A DNA stretch of 64,000 nt from Chytridium lagenaria. Lineage: Eukaryota > Chytridiomycota > Chytridiomycetes > Chytridiales > Chytridiaceae. The stretch spans positions 1 through 64,000 of the forward strand of contig JAHLKC010000057.1 of NCBI GenBank assembly GCA_025449115.1. The letters run 5' to 3'. A program made the position numbers and the translations under genes. How positions within the stretch are numbered: the stretch's first letter is position 1; each line of letters begins with the position of its first letter. Below, one piece after another: positions 23,667-35,823 of this stretch. The notes below the pieces were generated by a model. That model was not told the DNA's origin, did no database searches, and saw nothing but the letters and a program-made list of their open reading frames with translations.

Positions 23667-24956
23667 GAGCAAGAATAAGTGGAAGATGCAGTATCACTCG
23701 GTGTATGTTGATGGATGGGTGGAGCTGAAGGATGCACAGGAAAATGAATAAATGAATGAGTACGGGGATGAGGAGGCAGTGGTCATTCTGTTTTATGTAT
23801 CGCGAGGCTGGCTGCTTGCAGTGCCAAAGTGTGGATTGAAATGCTGAAGTGTGGGAGTTAACCACCGTAACGCTGTAGTGCCAAAAATCAAAGACAACAT
23901 AATTTGAATCCATAAATAAAAGGCGAGAAACTCACACATGTAACAAGGAAAAATACGGCTTCTAAACATCAGTGTGGATGCAAAGCTACACACACGAGCG
24001 GTGTTTGTATAGGATGAATGGTAAATGCTTTCATACATTCCTGCATGTACTAATTTCGTTTATTGTCTGTCAGCTTACCCATGGGTGACGAGACAGCACT
24101 CTGATCATACGTTATGGTATGCAGACAGGGGACCAATTGATAGTATTTGGTTTTCGCATGCAGGGCTGTGATATTTACGTCAAATTCTCAGATACACTAC
24201 TGGAAGTGAAAATGTCGAAGTAAGCTGCGTGCTACCTACGTACTGATCAATGCGCGTTAAGTCTTGTATTTTCGTCCCTCTTTACCGCTCGAATACGAAG
24301 TTTCACTATTTCAGTTCCTTTTATCACTCCCCTTTTCAAGTTTAAATATGTTTCCACGTTCAGTGATCCTAAACGTAAAAAAAAAAAAAAAAAAAAAAGA
24401 GAGCACGAGAACAAGAAAAAGAAAAATATCGCTGGATATTGAAATGAAACAATCTTACATCACAGCACCGTTTATGCATCATGAATCTCAATCACCGTGT
24501 GGGTCAAACGCTCTTGATCACGTAAATAACCAAAGAAAGTTCTCTGCGTTTCCTTACTAGCTTGATGTGATAAACGTAATCTCTGTAAGGGCCCGACGGC
24601 TATTTTAATTATATGTACTAAAACGAAACAGATAGTATCCCCGCGTTTAAAGTCAAAGAATTAAAGCATTAGCTTAACGATGATGATGATCCACTATGTG
24701 ATAGCGTATCGATCACCCAGAACTTATTAAACCTGCAGGATCCGCCAGTCCCGCTTTATGGTACTAGGATGGCTGTAGCCCACTGTTTACATTCATAGAT
24801 ATCATTACGTTATGCTATAGCTACCCGACGAAAGTGGAATCAACATCCAGATGCGGATCATACAATTAACTTAGGCCATTGGCAGATTTAGTCAATGTAG
24901 GCAGAGTTAGTCAAGGGAAAGGGGTGAAAGTTTTAAACTTAAATGACTATAAACTT
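23667..24956. other. Intergenic spacer (upstream of the pseudokinase gene)
   Basis: Contains the presumed promoter of the minus-strand gene starting at 23666 and a 20-nt poly-A tract near 24380. No supported gene; the open frames here are short and overlap each other. Confidence 0.6.
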
Positions 24957-26280
24957 TTATTCAAGACTGTACAGCTTGGAGAGAGTAAACTTTGCCTTCT
25001 TTGTCTTTGTCTCGAACCACGTCTGAAAGAAATAACTGCCTAAGAGAAAATAGCAGCATTTCCTCACAAGAGGATTCAATATTATAGGCCTTTCCCTCCC
25101 AAAGTACACCACGATCCTCTTTCGGAATCCCTCCACCTCGTACTCAACATCGGTGGTGACATATTTATAGCCCTTCCTTTTCTTAAAGGTCGGCTCATTA
25201 TCTTGAATGTAGCGTTCAAACTCTTCTTCAAACCGACTTTGAGAGGACTCGATGAACTTGTTAGACTGGACCAAATCAAGCATGAGAATGGTTGCGTCCG
25301 CGGCTGGCTGTAGGACATCTGGAAATCCAGATGTATCCCAACTTTGCGTGTGTGGAATAACAGCCTTTGGCCAGAGGGCGGTTGTAATGGTTGTGCCAGT
25401 TCTGTAGGTAGTACGAGCTATACCGTCTTCGTAAACAGTCTCCTTTACAGTGTAAGTGCCTAACTGCGTGCTCTTTCCTTGGAAAGAACAAACAATGTTT
25501 GCTGCTCGAATTTGCTGAATGTATGCCAGTGCCTCTTCATGACTCAAGATCAGGTCGCCCAGAGCAAATGTTGACTCTGTCGCACGTACCATGTATAGGT
25601 ACATGAAGTAAAAGATTGGGATCAAGACCATAGCAGAGATCATGTGCTTTGAACCAATACCGAAAAGCTCTAGTTGGCAAATTTCTGGGTTTAGGGCGAC
25701 TTCTCGGTATCCCCAAGACAATGACCATGCCGGCGACAATGATGCTGGATATCAAGACCCATTCGTTGTCAATCGTGGCGTATTGCTTGGTTGCTTGATA
25801 TCCTTCGGGTAGGGTTTGAAGTTTACCTTGAGCGATTTGACGTTCGAGGAATCGATGGCGTTGCCATGTGATGCATGCGGCACTGAGGAGAAGAAAAATG
25901 TAGGCACTGGAATACCGACAAAGAGGTAAAAGTAAAGATTGTTGAGCTCTCGAGGCGTTGAAAGGCACTTTGCTGATCTGCTCCTGCCTGAAGAACTTAA
26001 ACTGCAGTAACCTCCTTGGCCTTGGTAACCATCACAGCAGTAACTGCATGCAGAGTTGGCCAGACAGAGGGACATGGATTTATCCAGTTCGATTCCGGAA
26101 CAGGTGCCAGCCTTTGAGGTCGAGTTTATGGCCCTCGCTAAGGGTGTGGATATGTTTGCGGGGTGAACCCCATGTCGGCGGGAAGAGCGGCAACGATGGA
26201 GAAAGTGCAGAAAAGGAGTATGAGCAGGATGAGGGATGAAGATGGTGATGATAATGATGGGGTCTTTCGGGTAGACATGA
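24957..26280 (-). CDS. TMEM151-like membrane protein with a Cys-rich ectodomain
   Basis: The ATG at 26280 opens a signal-peptide-like stretch (LILLILLFCTFSIVAALPAD). After a one-base slip near 26160 a small Cys-rich segment follows (TCSGIELDK... SACSYCCDGYQGQGGYC). Two membrane helices come next (SSAYIFLLLSAACITW and WVLISSIIVAGMVIVLG), then after another slip in a TTGGGG run near 25725, HMISAMVLIPIFYFMYLYMV. The C-terminal ~190 residues resemble TMEM151-family proteins: a long soluble part with SWDTSGFPDVL, RFEEEFERYIQDNEPTF, and a closing hydrophobic segment before KFTLSKLYSL, like the family's ending before EKLFG. TMEM151 function is unknown. The frame slips occur in homopolymers and may be assembly errors. 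Assignment rests on pattern, not on a search. Confidence 0.55.
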
Positions 26281-26300
26281 TAGTGATATGCATCATTCAC

Positions 26301-26851
26301 AAGAGGTTTTTAGCACAAGTGATATTAATATTCTGATTATTTTATAATTATTTTTATGTAAATAATCAAACAGAAAAGCAAAGAAAAATGTTACAGCACT
26401 GCGAGGTATTTATGTAAAAGTATATATTTATTAATATAAAGGGCTTATAAGACTGAGACTGCGACCTTGTCGATTCGGTGACAATCATTAATAGAATAAT
26501 TGCAAGTGTCTTGTCACACTTTCCACTTTAGGTTATCTCCTCTCCCTCGCCGCCCTGGGTATCTATTTCGAATCCACACTGCGCCCTATCTATCGCTGAT
26601 CAGCATTTCCCCTCAAAAACACCATAAAATCCACTTTATCACCTCTGATCTAAATCCACAATACCCAATTCACAGTAATTTTTAAAATGCTGTTTGCTGT
26701 TGTAATCCACCCCCAAGGTGTTGCATTGTCAATTCATTCGGCAAAGAGGCCGTCTGACTAAGATAAAAATATAAAAATTTATGTTTCTTTCCAAAAAAGT
26801 TATTATACATATATAGTGGATAATGGTCGTCGATGCAGTAAATGTGCAACT
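26301..26851. other. Short intergenic spacer
   Basis: AT-rich, between the 5' end of the TMEM151-like gene and the 3' end of the class C receptor gene, both on the minus strand. It must hold the promoter of the former and the polyadenylation signals of the latter. Nothing else is visible. Confidence 0.6.
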
Positions 26852-29800
26852 TCACGACTTTTCTGGAATATCATGATTTGACCCTTCTCGCTTCATGTCC
26901 ACCGCCTGTCTCACTGCCTGTCTAGCAGAGGTCAATTTGCGTGTAAGTGTCCCTCCCGCCGATACACTTATGTCAGATGATGGCGGAGGAATACCCGGCT
27001 TTCCAATAAAAGGCTGTCCCTCAGCTGTCGCATCAGAGTCTGCATCCACCGCCCTGATGCTCGCGTGCCTTATGGAGGCTTCTGGATCTGATAAAATATC
27101 TTTCCGGATGGACGTTTGACGTGACATGACACTGTCTGAATCAGCTGACGTATCGGACGTACTGATCCTTCGGGGAGATCGTTGCCCTTACCCTATTGAA
27201 TTAATGGTTTAAAGTTAGCACTAGCATTAAACTGAGAACAAAATATGGCGGCTTACGGCTCTGATAGCTTTAATGTGTGGCCCTAGGAATGTTGTCGCGG
27301 TATGAAGACATGGAATGATTTCTCCAAATGCTTTAAGGCCAAACACCAATTGATAGTCGAATGGCACAAACATTAAGAAGACTTCGTTTAAAATCTTGAC
27401 AAAGGCCCAAACATAAATCGCCATTCCTATATAAATAACCTTAGTATCTGAACATTCACCAAAAGCATAATAAAATAGATCTGAAAGACGTTTGTTTCTA
27501 GTTTGATTCTTACCCAAGTGGAAACTTTCATCAAAAGCTGACGGAACGTTACGAATTTGTAGTGCCATAACAATTCCGATGATAACCATAAGGAACTCGA
27601 CTCCAAGAATTGCCCAATCCCACATTCCATTTTTGCAGTTCCAAGTTTTCCGAACCAAAACTCCAAGGAATGAGATCAGTCGTAAACGTCTCTATCAAAT
27701 CCTCTTGAAAGACTAAAAAACCATTAGCATCAATACAAAAAAGAGTATGTAAAGTCACTTACCCGAACGAAGGATCATGTAAAGCATGAAAAAAATACTA
27801 GCTGAAATCACCTGTATCCAAAAGGTCTGCTGGCTTTGTCGATTTCCTTTCAAGAATCGGCGTTTCTGCGTCGACTGGAAAATCGCGTAGACTTTTTGAA
27901 GCAAGGCGCCAAAGACTATATAACATAGATGAGTCACCGGATGACAAAAAAAAAGGAAGAGGGGGGTGACGAGACCTGTTATAAATCCCAAATGAAGTGG
28001 CCAGAATTCGGCGACGCAATGCCAAGAAGCCTTTTCCACAGGGAACACAATAAATATGTAGAATAGATTGATAAAGCAACCAGAGAGCGTCAACATGAGG
28101 AAATGAAGCCCAGAATGTCTTATCACCACCATCTTGCGGTAGTAGATAACAAACGCCATCAAAAAAGCAAACATCACCATACAAGCAATCGTGATGACGA
28201 GAGCAACGATTCTTAATGGATCCCATGAAGATGGAATCTGCGTAACGGGTCCGAAATAACACATCTCGCCTTCATTGATCCCTTGACCTCTCGTGGGACT
28301 CGACGTAAACCTTGTTGCAGGTGAATCACCAAACACCACTCGGTAACGCATGCTCCCAGCCACGTTGATAGCTTGCCCAACTCTAACAACCCCAGAAAGT
28401 TGATTATTTTGATTCACCGTGATCGTGGATCCTGCAGTGGTGGGGGACCCCCACTGTGACACACGGACAGCCTCAGAGTCCACAGATTTAGCACGCGTCG
28501 CGCCGAAAGCGTAGATGTTGGCGATGCACGAGTACGCTTTTTCAACAGGCTCTGAGATGACGGTACGTGGTCCAGCTCTAGTGAGAATGTTTGTCTTGAA
28601 GACAAGGTTTTCCGGTGTGAGGATTTCTTGATAGTATGAAGAGAGGAAAAAGTGGGAGGTCATGTTTGGGTGGAGATTGGAGTTGTCGATAGCAGATGTA
28701 CTCAAGATGGTGATGATCTGAGAGCGTTGGGTTGACCATGCGCGGACAAGATCAAAAAGGATGCGGAAGTAAGGTGAGTACGGGGATATACTGTTCACGA
28801 TGAGAGGACGGGAAGACGATGGGGTGGAAAAGATGATAGATTGAAGCTGGGAAAGGCAATTGGGAGTGCGAGATTAGAGCTAATGGCGCAAGATCCAGAG
28901 TTGTTGGCAGAGTAGAGATGAGTTGAGGAGCCTGGCTGATATAGCGTTGACTTGACGAAAGCCCTCGTCAGCTTCCTCGCCAATGAAGAAAGCAGAATCG
29001 ATTTTCCTGTCCTTGAGAAACGATAATCCTACGGGTGCGGCCACAGCAGGGGAGATACCCGCGTAAATGATGTTTTTCTGACACGGTGGCATGAACGGTG
29101 GAAGGACATAAATGAGTGTATGGGTCAAAGTTTCATTCGCAGCCGCAAGTTGACTCCAAGTATTATTGAAATGAGCCAAGTTGTTTTTGAAGGCCGTTCC
29201 AAACACCACGTCAATTCCATTTGTGTGGACATGGTCAACACGGCTTGTCGGAGCCTCTGTGAAGGCCAGTCAAGGTTGACATAAGTTGGCACAATAATTC
29301 TGCCATTTCCTCCGCTGACTTGGTTGAAAATAAAGAGAGCGACAGATTGCCCTTCGTATGTTGCTGGAATCAATGAACTGTAAATGAACAACGCGTTTAT
29401 ACTGGGTGGGGAAAACCGCTCTCCGCGTGGACGTCGGTGATCGCAGAAGAAACCTAACATACAAGACACAAATTTAATTAAAACCCGATAAACGAAGCGA
29501 CCCGAGCCGAAGAAGAAACACGATCAAGCCAAAAAACACTAGGGAAAAAAACAAACCCCTAGACGCCGGCACAAATTGATTCCAAGGCAATGTTCCAAAG
29601 CCTGTTGCGTAAGAAACACAAGCTCAAACCTCCCCGTCGGCGCCATCCTCCCAATCCTCGCATACTTGAAAATATGATTATTAGGAGCCAACGTAATCGA
29701 CCCTTGCGGCGCATCAACAATAGCTCCATATCCCACAAGACGAACAAGATCCGTGTTCAAGCTCAACGCCCTGTCAACTGCAGCAGCCCAAAGATGAACA

Positions 29801-31434
29801 GCGGTGTAGCGGATTCCATAGCGTCAGTAAGAACGGCGGTGGCATTCTGGTAACGCGTACGGAACGCCTAGGAAGATAGAAACGGTATTATAAGCATTGC
29901 TTTGCTTTTATCGGGAGCGTCAATGTTTACCTGAATAAAGCGGAGACTTAGGACATCGAAATCATTCGTCGGGGTAGCCTCAGGATTCGTCATAAGAAAA
30001 TTCGCTGTGAATGAAAAGTCAAAGTCAGAAAGAAATGAAGTTATCCGAGGAAAAGTACACATGTTACTGCAATCAATTCCTTACCTGACAAAAATGTCCC
30101 ATGAGTCTCGATAGACCAATGGCGGGGACGTCCAGTTCCGAGATCGCAAATGACATCACTGCATATCGCGGCGCTGTAAGACCAGCAGTTTGAAGTTTGG
30201 CAAAGAGACCTATCCGAAAATATTCAAAAACACATTCACCCAAAGATCATAAGGGGGGATAAACTCAAGTCCCACATGCAAAAACGAAAACGCATGTAAA
30301 TAAAAAGCTTACCAACACTCCCCTCTCCGTTCACAGTACTCAACACAATACCCCAGCAGGCATCCTAGTTCTCATCGTGAGAGACCAACCCGTCCAACGC
30401 CGCATCACCTCCACCAGCAGGCAAATACACCTCCCCTACAACCTCCCTCCCCATGGCATCCAACATCTCCTTTGCAATCACAAACACAGTCCTCGAGTAA
30501 GGTTCATCCATTCCAACGAAGACAAACGAAAACCCGCGTAATTGTTGATGAGGAACCGAATCGCAGGTTCGATTTTTTGGTTGGCCGTGGCGCCCGTGTA
30601 CATGATAGACTTTTTTGTTTTGTTTTTGTTTTTTTGGTTTTTTTTTTTGTATTTGCGTCAGAAAAGACTGGATGTTTTTTTTTTATGCGTCTGTAAAAAG
30701 AATTTGAAAGAGGGCGAAAATGCACTTACTCTAGAGCAGTCTTGACCTTCGTGGTGAATGGGATGCCATAACAGCGTATTGCTTGCTTCAAAGACAGGCT
30801 TCACAGCAATCCGGCAAGCAGGTGACCCACAACCTTTTACAATGTTATTATCCTGTATTCCGGAACGCACCTTTCCCCCCCGCAAATAAATAAAAAAAAA
30901 TGAAAGAATATAAATCGGACCCAAACGTGGTCAACTCACCAAACACTGTAGCAATCGACGCGTTCGAGACAAGAGACTTTGCCTCATTCACAAAGGTATC
31001 CAAATTTGAAGCCCCATCTCGAATGACCGGAACAACTCGACGTCCCAGCACTCCTCCCGCAGCGTTAATCTCATCGATAGCCAGTAGTTCGGCCTTTGCA
31101 TGTCATGTAGAAGGGGAGTATCGTCAAAACCAAAAAAGAAAAAAAAAAAAAAAAAGGTTGTGAGGGAACGAGGTTAAAACAAAGCCGACCGGTCCAACGT
31201 CCAACACTAACGATCGTGTTCTGGTTGAAAAGGAAATTCACCACTAACCTGCACCAAAGGCGATTCAAACGCTGCCATCGAACCCGTTGCAGAATGCAAT
31301 ATCCCAACATGTATTGGCGCGGACGTTGTCACCGCCTGTCCCACAACCCCATCCACCACCATACAAATAATCACAGCAACAAGCAACCATCCCTTCAAAG
31401 GTACCATCGCTGCAGCTTTTTTCAAAGCTCTCAC
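26852..31434 (-). CDS. Class C (GABA-B-like) GPCR with two tandem UrtA-like ligand domains
   Basis: A signal peptide from 31434 (GWLLVAVIICMVVDGVVGQA) leads into a periplasmic-binding-protein domain of the urea/amide type: IHVGILHSATGSMA, AIDEINAAGGVLGRRV, LLWHPIHHEGQDCS, FVFVGMDEPYSRT, AMGREVVGEVYLP, and YGAIVDAPQGSITLAPNNH. An in-phase intron (acceptor near 29457) then joins a second domain with the same order: INALFIYSSLIPATYEGQS, MPPCQKNIIYAGISP, FFIGEEADEGF, YQEILTPENLVF, SGVVRVGQAIN. After CYFGPVTQIPSSWDP the seven-helix part runs from about 28215 to 27250 (IVALVITIACMVMFAFLMAF; LVRKTWNCKNGMWDW; FGLKAFGEIIPCLHTATTFL). The tail has an RRIST phosphosite and ends at 26852. Class C receptors couple to G proteins and dimerise. 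The ligand is unknown; small nitrogen compounds are inferred from the domain family. About a dozen short introns and several slips are present. Confidence 0.8.
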
Positions 31435-32139
31435 GGGTTTTTCACAAGTACACTGAGAACAATATACAATTCAGAACCACCTCCCCCCCTCAGCAAAAAG
31501 GCGCTCGGTTTTGAGGAAGAGCAGCAAGAGTGAAACAAGGGACCGCTTAAAGATCTTCTCTCAATTAGAATACCGTTTTTCTTTTCTGGGTATGAAATGA
31601 AAACACATATCGTTTACCGTAAGGATCTGGAAGCTGTAAAGTTCTTTTTCGTTATTTGGGGAGAAGGCGGGGGAGGGGGAGAAGGAAGGTAATCCTGAAA
31701 ATGCGATTAACGGGATGAACGATGGAATTTTATTATTAGGTTTTCGTTTGGTATAAATTCGGAAGGATTGACAACGAAGATACTAGCTTCATTTACCCAC
31801 TTTATGAAAAATCGGTGATCTTTGAATAAGGAAGGTGTATTCAGGGTAACTTTACACAACTTTGTTGTTGTTGAAAAAGCGAAATCCATGGGTGTGATTG
31901 TACGGTGAAGGGACAGTGTGATGATATGAGACTGCATGGCGGTACATAAAGTTCGACGCGAATCCATGAAGTGACGAAGCCTTCTTTATGTTGGGGAAAA
32001 AGATATATTGTGAGACCACTCATAAGATGACACGTTTTTTATTGTTCAGGGAACACGTTCTTTGGTGTTCGTATAAAACGGTGTGATCTGGACGCCATAA
32101 CGTTCAAGGGGAGCTTTAAGCCTTTAAAAATTCCAACCA
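31435..32139. other. Promoter-side spacer of the class C receptor
   Basis: AT-rich upstream sequence of the minus-strand receptor gene with no supported gene. It separates the receptor start from the 232 bp tandem array. Confidence 0.6.
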
Positions 32140-34690
32140 TGCGTTACTTACACACCGCCGCAAAAACACATAAAGAACCCACTGCAGTCGCGTCCGTGAT
32201 CCAATAACTAAGGAAAACCGCATCTCAGTCGCTGCTCCTTTCTACCAATACCTTTTTTTATGTCCAATACATTCGAGGTTGTATAATGTGTTGATGAACG
32301 CTTACCCATACCTGGGTTCACTCTGCCGAAACTGCAGCGTCCCAACGTTCTCATCACCACATTCAAAGGAGTATAGAAACCTCGTTCCTTCCATCACGTT
32401 CTCACCGCCGCATCCGTGGATTCCACTGTCGCCGTGCTCCAAAAAGTAAGGAAAAGCATCACATTCGTGACTCCATTCCCCCACTACCTTTTTTTAATTC
32501 CACATCCAACGTTTTATGTTATGTTGACTGAACGCTTACCCATACCTGGATTCACTCTGATGGAAGGTTCAGCGTCCCAACGTTCTCATCACCACATTCA
32601 AAGAGTATAGAAACCCTCGTTCCTTCCATCCCAACGTTCTCATCACGGCATCCGTGACCCCACTGCCGTGCTCCAAGAAGTAAGGAAAAGCATCACAGTC
32701 GCGACTCCATTCCCCACTACCTTTTTTTATTTCCACATCCAACGTTTTATGTTGTGTTGACTGAACGCTTACCCATACCTGGATTCACTCTGCCGAAAGT
32801 GCAGCGTCCCAACGTTCTCATCACCACATTCAAAGGAGTATAGAAACCCTCGTTCATTCCATCCCAACGTTCTCACCGCCGCATCCGTGACCCCACTGCC
32901 GTGCTCCAAAAAGTAAGGAAAAGCATCACATTCGTGACTCCATTCCCCAATACCTTTTTTTATGTCCACATTCAACGTTTTATGTTGTGTTGACTGAACG
33001 CTTACCCATACCTATATTCACTCTGATGGAAGGTTCAGCGTCCCAACGTTCTCATCACCACATTCAAAGGAGTATAGAAACCCTCGTTCATTCCATCACG
33101 TTCTCACCGCCCATCCGTGACCCCACTGCCGTGATCCAAGAAGTAAGGAAAAGCATCAGTCGCGACTCCTTTCGCCCAATACCTATTTTTAATTTCCACA
33201 TCCAACGTTTTATGTTATGTTGACTGAACGCTTACCCATACCTATATTAACTCTGATGGAAGGTTCATCGTCCCAACGTTCTCATCACCACATTCAAGGA
33301 GTATAGAAACCCTCGTTCATTCCATCCCAACGTTTCTCACCGCCGCATCCGTGACCCCACTGATCCAAAAAGTAAGGAAAACCGCATCATATTCGCGACT
33401 CCTTTCCCCCAATATAACCTTTTTTATGTCCACATCCAACGTTTTATGTTATGTTTGACTGAACGCTTACCCATACCTAATAACTCTGATGGAAGGTTCA
33501 TCGTCCCAACGTTCTCATCACTACATTCAAAGGAGTATAGAAACCCTCGTTCCTTCCATCCAACGTTCTCACCACGGCATCCGTGACCACTGTCGCCGTG
33601 ATCCAAAAAGTAAGGAAAACCGCATCAGTCGCGACTCCTTTCCCCCAATACCTTTTTTTATGTCCACATCCAACGTTTTATGTTGTGTTGACTGAACGCT
33701 TACCCATACCTATATTCACTCTGCCGAAAGTGCAGCGTCCCAACGTTCTCATCACTACATTCAAAGGAGTATAGAAACCCTCGTTCCTTCCATCCCAACG
33801 TTCTCACCGCATCCGTTACCCCACTGCCGTGATCCAAAAATTAAGGGAAAGCATCACATTCGCGACTCCTTTTGCCGAATACCTTTTTTATTTCCACATC
33901 CAACGTTTTATGTTGTGTTGACTGAACGCTTACCCATACCTGGATTCACTCTTCCGAAAGTGCAGCGTCCCAACGTTCTCATCACCACATTCAAATGAGT
34001 ATAGAAACTCTTGTTCATTCCATCCAACGTTCTCACCGCATCCGTGACCCCACTGCCGTGCTCCAAAAAGTAAGGAAAAACATCAGTCGCGACTCCATTC
34101 ACCAATACCTTTTTTTATGTCCAAATCCAACGTTTTATGTTATGTTGACTGAACGCTTACCCATACCTGGATTCACTCTTCCGAAAGTGCAGCGTTCCAA
34201 ACGTTCTCATCACCACATTCAAAGGGTATAGAATCCCTCGTTCATTCCATCACGTTCTCACGCGCATCCGTGACCCCACTGCCGTGATCCAAGAAGTAAG
34301 GAAAAGCATCACATTCGTGACTCCACTCGCCCAATACCTTTTTTTTTATGTCCACATCCAACGTTTTATGTTGTGTTGATAAACGCTTACCCATACCTGG
34401 ATCACTCTGCCGAAAGTGCAGCGTCCCAACGTTCTCATCACTACAATCAAAGGAGTATAGAAACCCTCGTTCATTCCATCCCAAAGTTCTCACCGCATCC
34501 GTGACCCCACTGTCGCCGTGCTCCAAGAAGTAAGGAAAAGCATCACATTCGCGACACCATTCGGCCCAATACCTTTTTTTATTTCCACATCCAACGTTTT
34601 ATGTTATGTTGACTGAACGCTTACCCATACCTGGATTCACTCTGATGGAAGGTTCAGCGTCCCAACATATCTCATCACTGGATTCAATGG
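32140..34690. repeat. ~232 bp tandem array, about 11 copies
   Basis: The anchor ACGCTTACCCATACCT recurs at 32298, 32532, 32765, 32998, 33228, 33463, 33696, 33926, 34153, 34383 and 34617, giving steps of 227-235 bp. Each unit also carries CATCCAACGTTTTATGTT, CCCAACGTTCTCATCA, AAAGGAGTATAGAAACCCTC and AAGTAAGGAAAAGCATCA. Copies differ by point changes and small indels, so open frames through the array shift from unit to unit and are not credible proteins. Confidence 0.95.
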
Positions 34691-35823
34691 ACTATAGAAA
34701 ACCTCCGAAAACGAAGAAAACCTCCGAAAACGATGCATCCCAAAACAATCTCTCTCATCACTGCATCGTATAGAGCAGAACACCTCCCAAAACAGTCTTC
34801 CCACTCCTCACTCCATCCCACGAGTAAAAAAACCCCCATTCCATTCCATTCCACTCTCTCATCCATCATAACAAAGTGACAAAACCTCCCAAAACATTCT
34901 TCACCTCCCTCCCCATCGAAGCTTCACATCCCAACATTCTCACCCCTCCTCAACCAAACCAATAGTCGCGCCGAAACCCAAAAAAAAAAACAAAACCAAG
35001 TCACATGAAACCTTCAACATCATGATCCGATCGGACACACACAAAAAAGCATCATTCGACTCCGCTCAAACGCCCCCAACGTCAAATCGAGAAAACGTTA
35101 CGACTCATCCATGAATCATCGATCTTTGAAGATGGATGATGGAGTCACCGATCTCGGATGAGCCAAGCAGCAAAATGAATTTGTGCTTGGAACAAAAAAA
35201 AACGTATTGACCTTTTTATGACCTATTTTTTCCTGTATTTTTAGAAAACCCCCACGCCCTCTTTCCTCGCAGCTTTTTCAAACCCGAAAACGCCTCAACC
35301 GAATAAAAAAAAGTCGATAAAAGTGTGGTGTGTGATATATTTATAATAAGAAAAAAGCATACAAAAAAAAAAACAGGCGTAAGCAAAAAACTACAACAAA
35401 AACGTTAAAAAATAAACTCCGCCTTAAAAAAGGTTCATTTTTCATTTTCTTGTTCGTGACAGACAAATAAAAACTAACAAAAGTATATAAAAGAAACCCT
35501 TAACCTCCATAAAAAAAACAAGAAAAAACAACAGGGTTTAAACCAACAAAGAGAGCCGTGAATGAACATGAAAGGGGAACAAATCTCTTTTTCTATTAAA
35601 AAAAAGGTGGGAGAGAGAGAAAAAAAAAGAAAAAGGGGTCCATTATATATAAATTAACACGTTCACCAAACACCGCGTAAATAAAATAAGGGAAGCCCAT
35701 CCCAAAATCTACAAAAAACGCTCCCCCCCCCAAAAAGAAGCAACAAAGGACAATAAAAAACAACACAAACACACACACAAACCAATGAAAATTAAAAAAA
35801 AAAATCCACCACCATTCATCCCT
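34691..35823. other. A- and C-rich low-complexity spacer
   Basis: Begins with diverged fragments of the preceding array (CTATAGAAAACCTCC...), then A-rich sequence with many homopolymer runs and a CA-rich tract (35760-35780). No supported gene. Confidence 0.6.

Noticed and set aside
32287..34526. Repeated open frames in the 232 bp array as a repeat protein
   Set aside because: Frames change between units because of indels, both strands are equally open, and stops fall at the same unit position.
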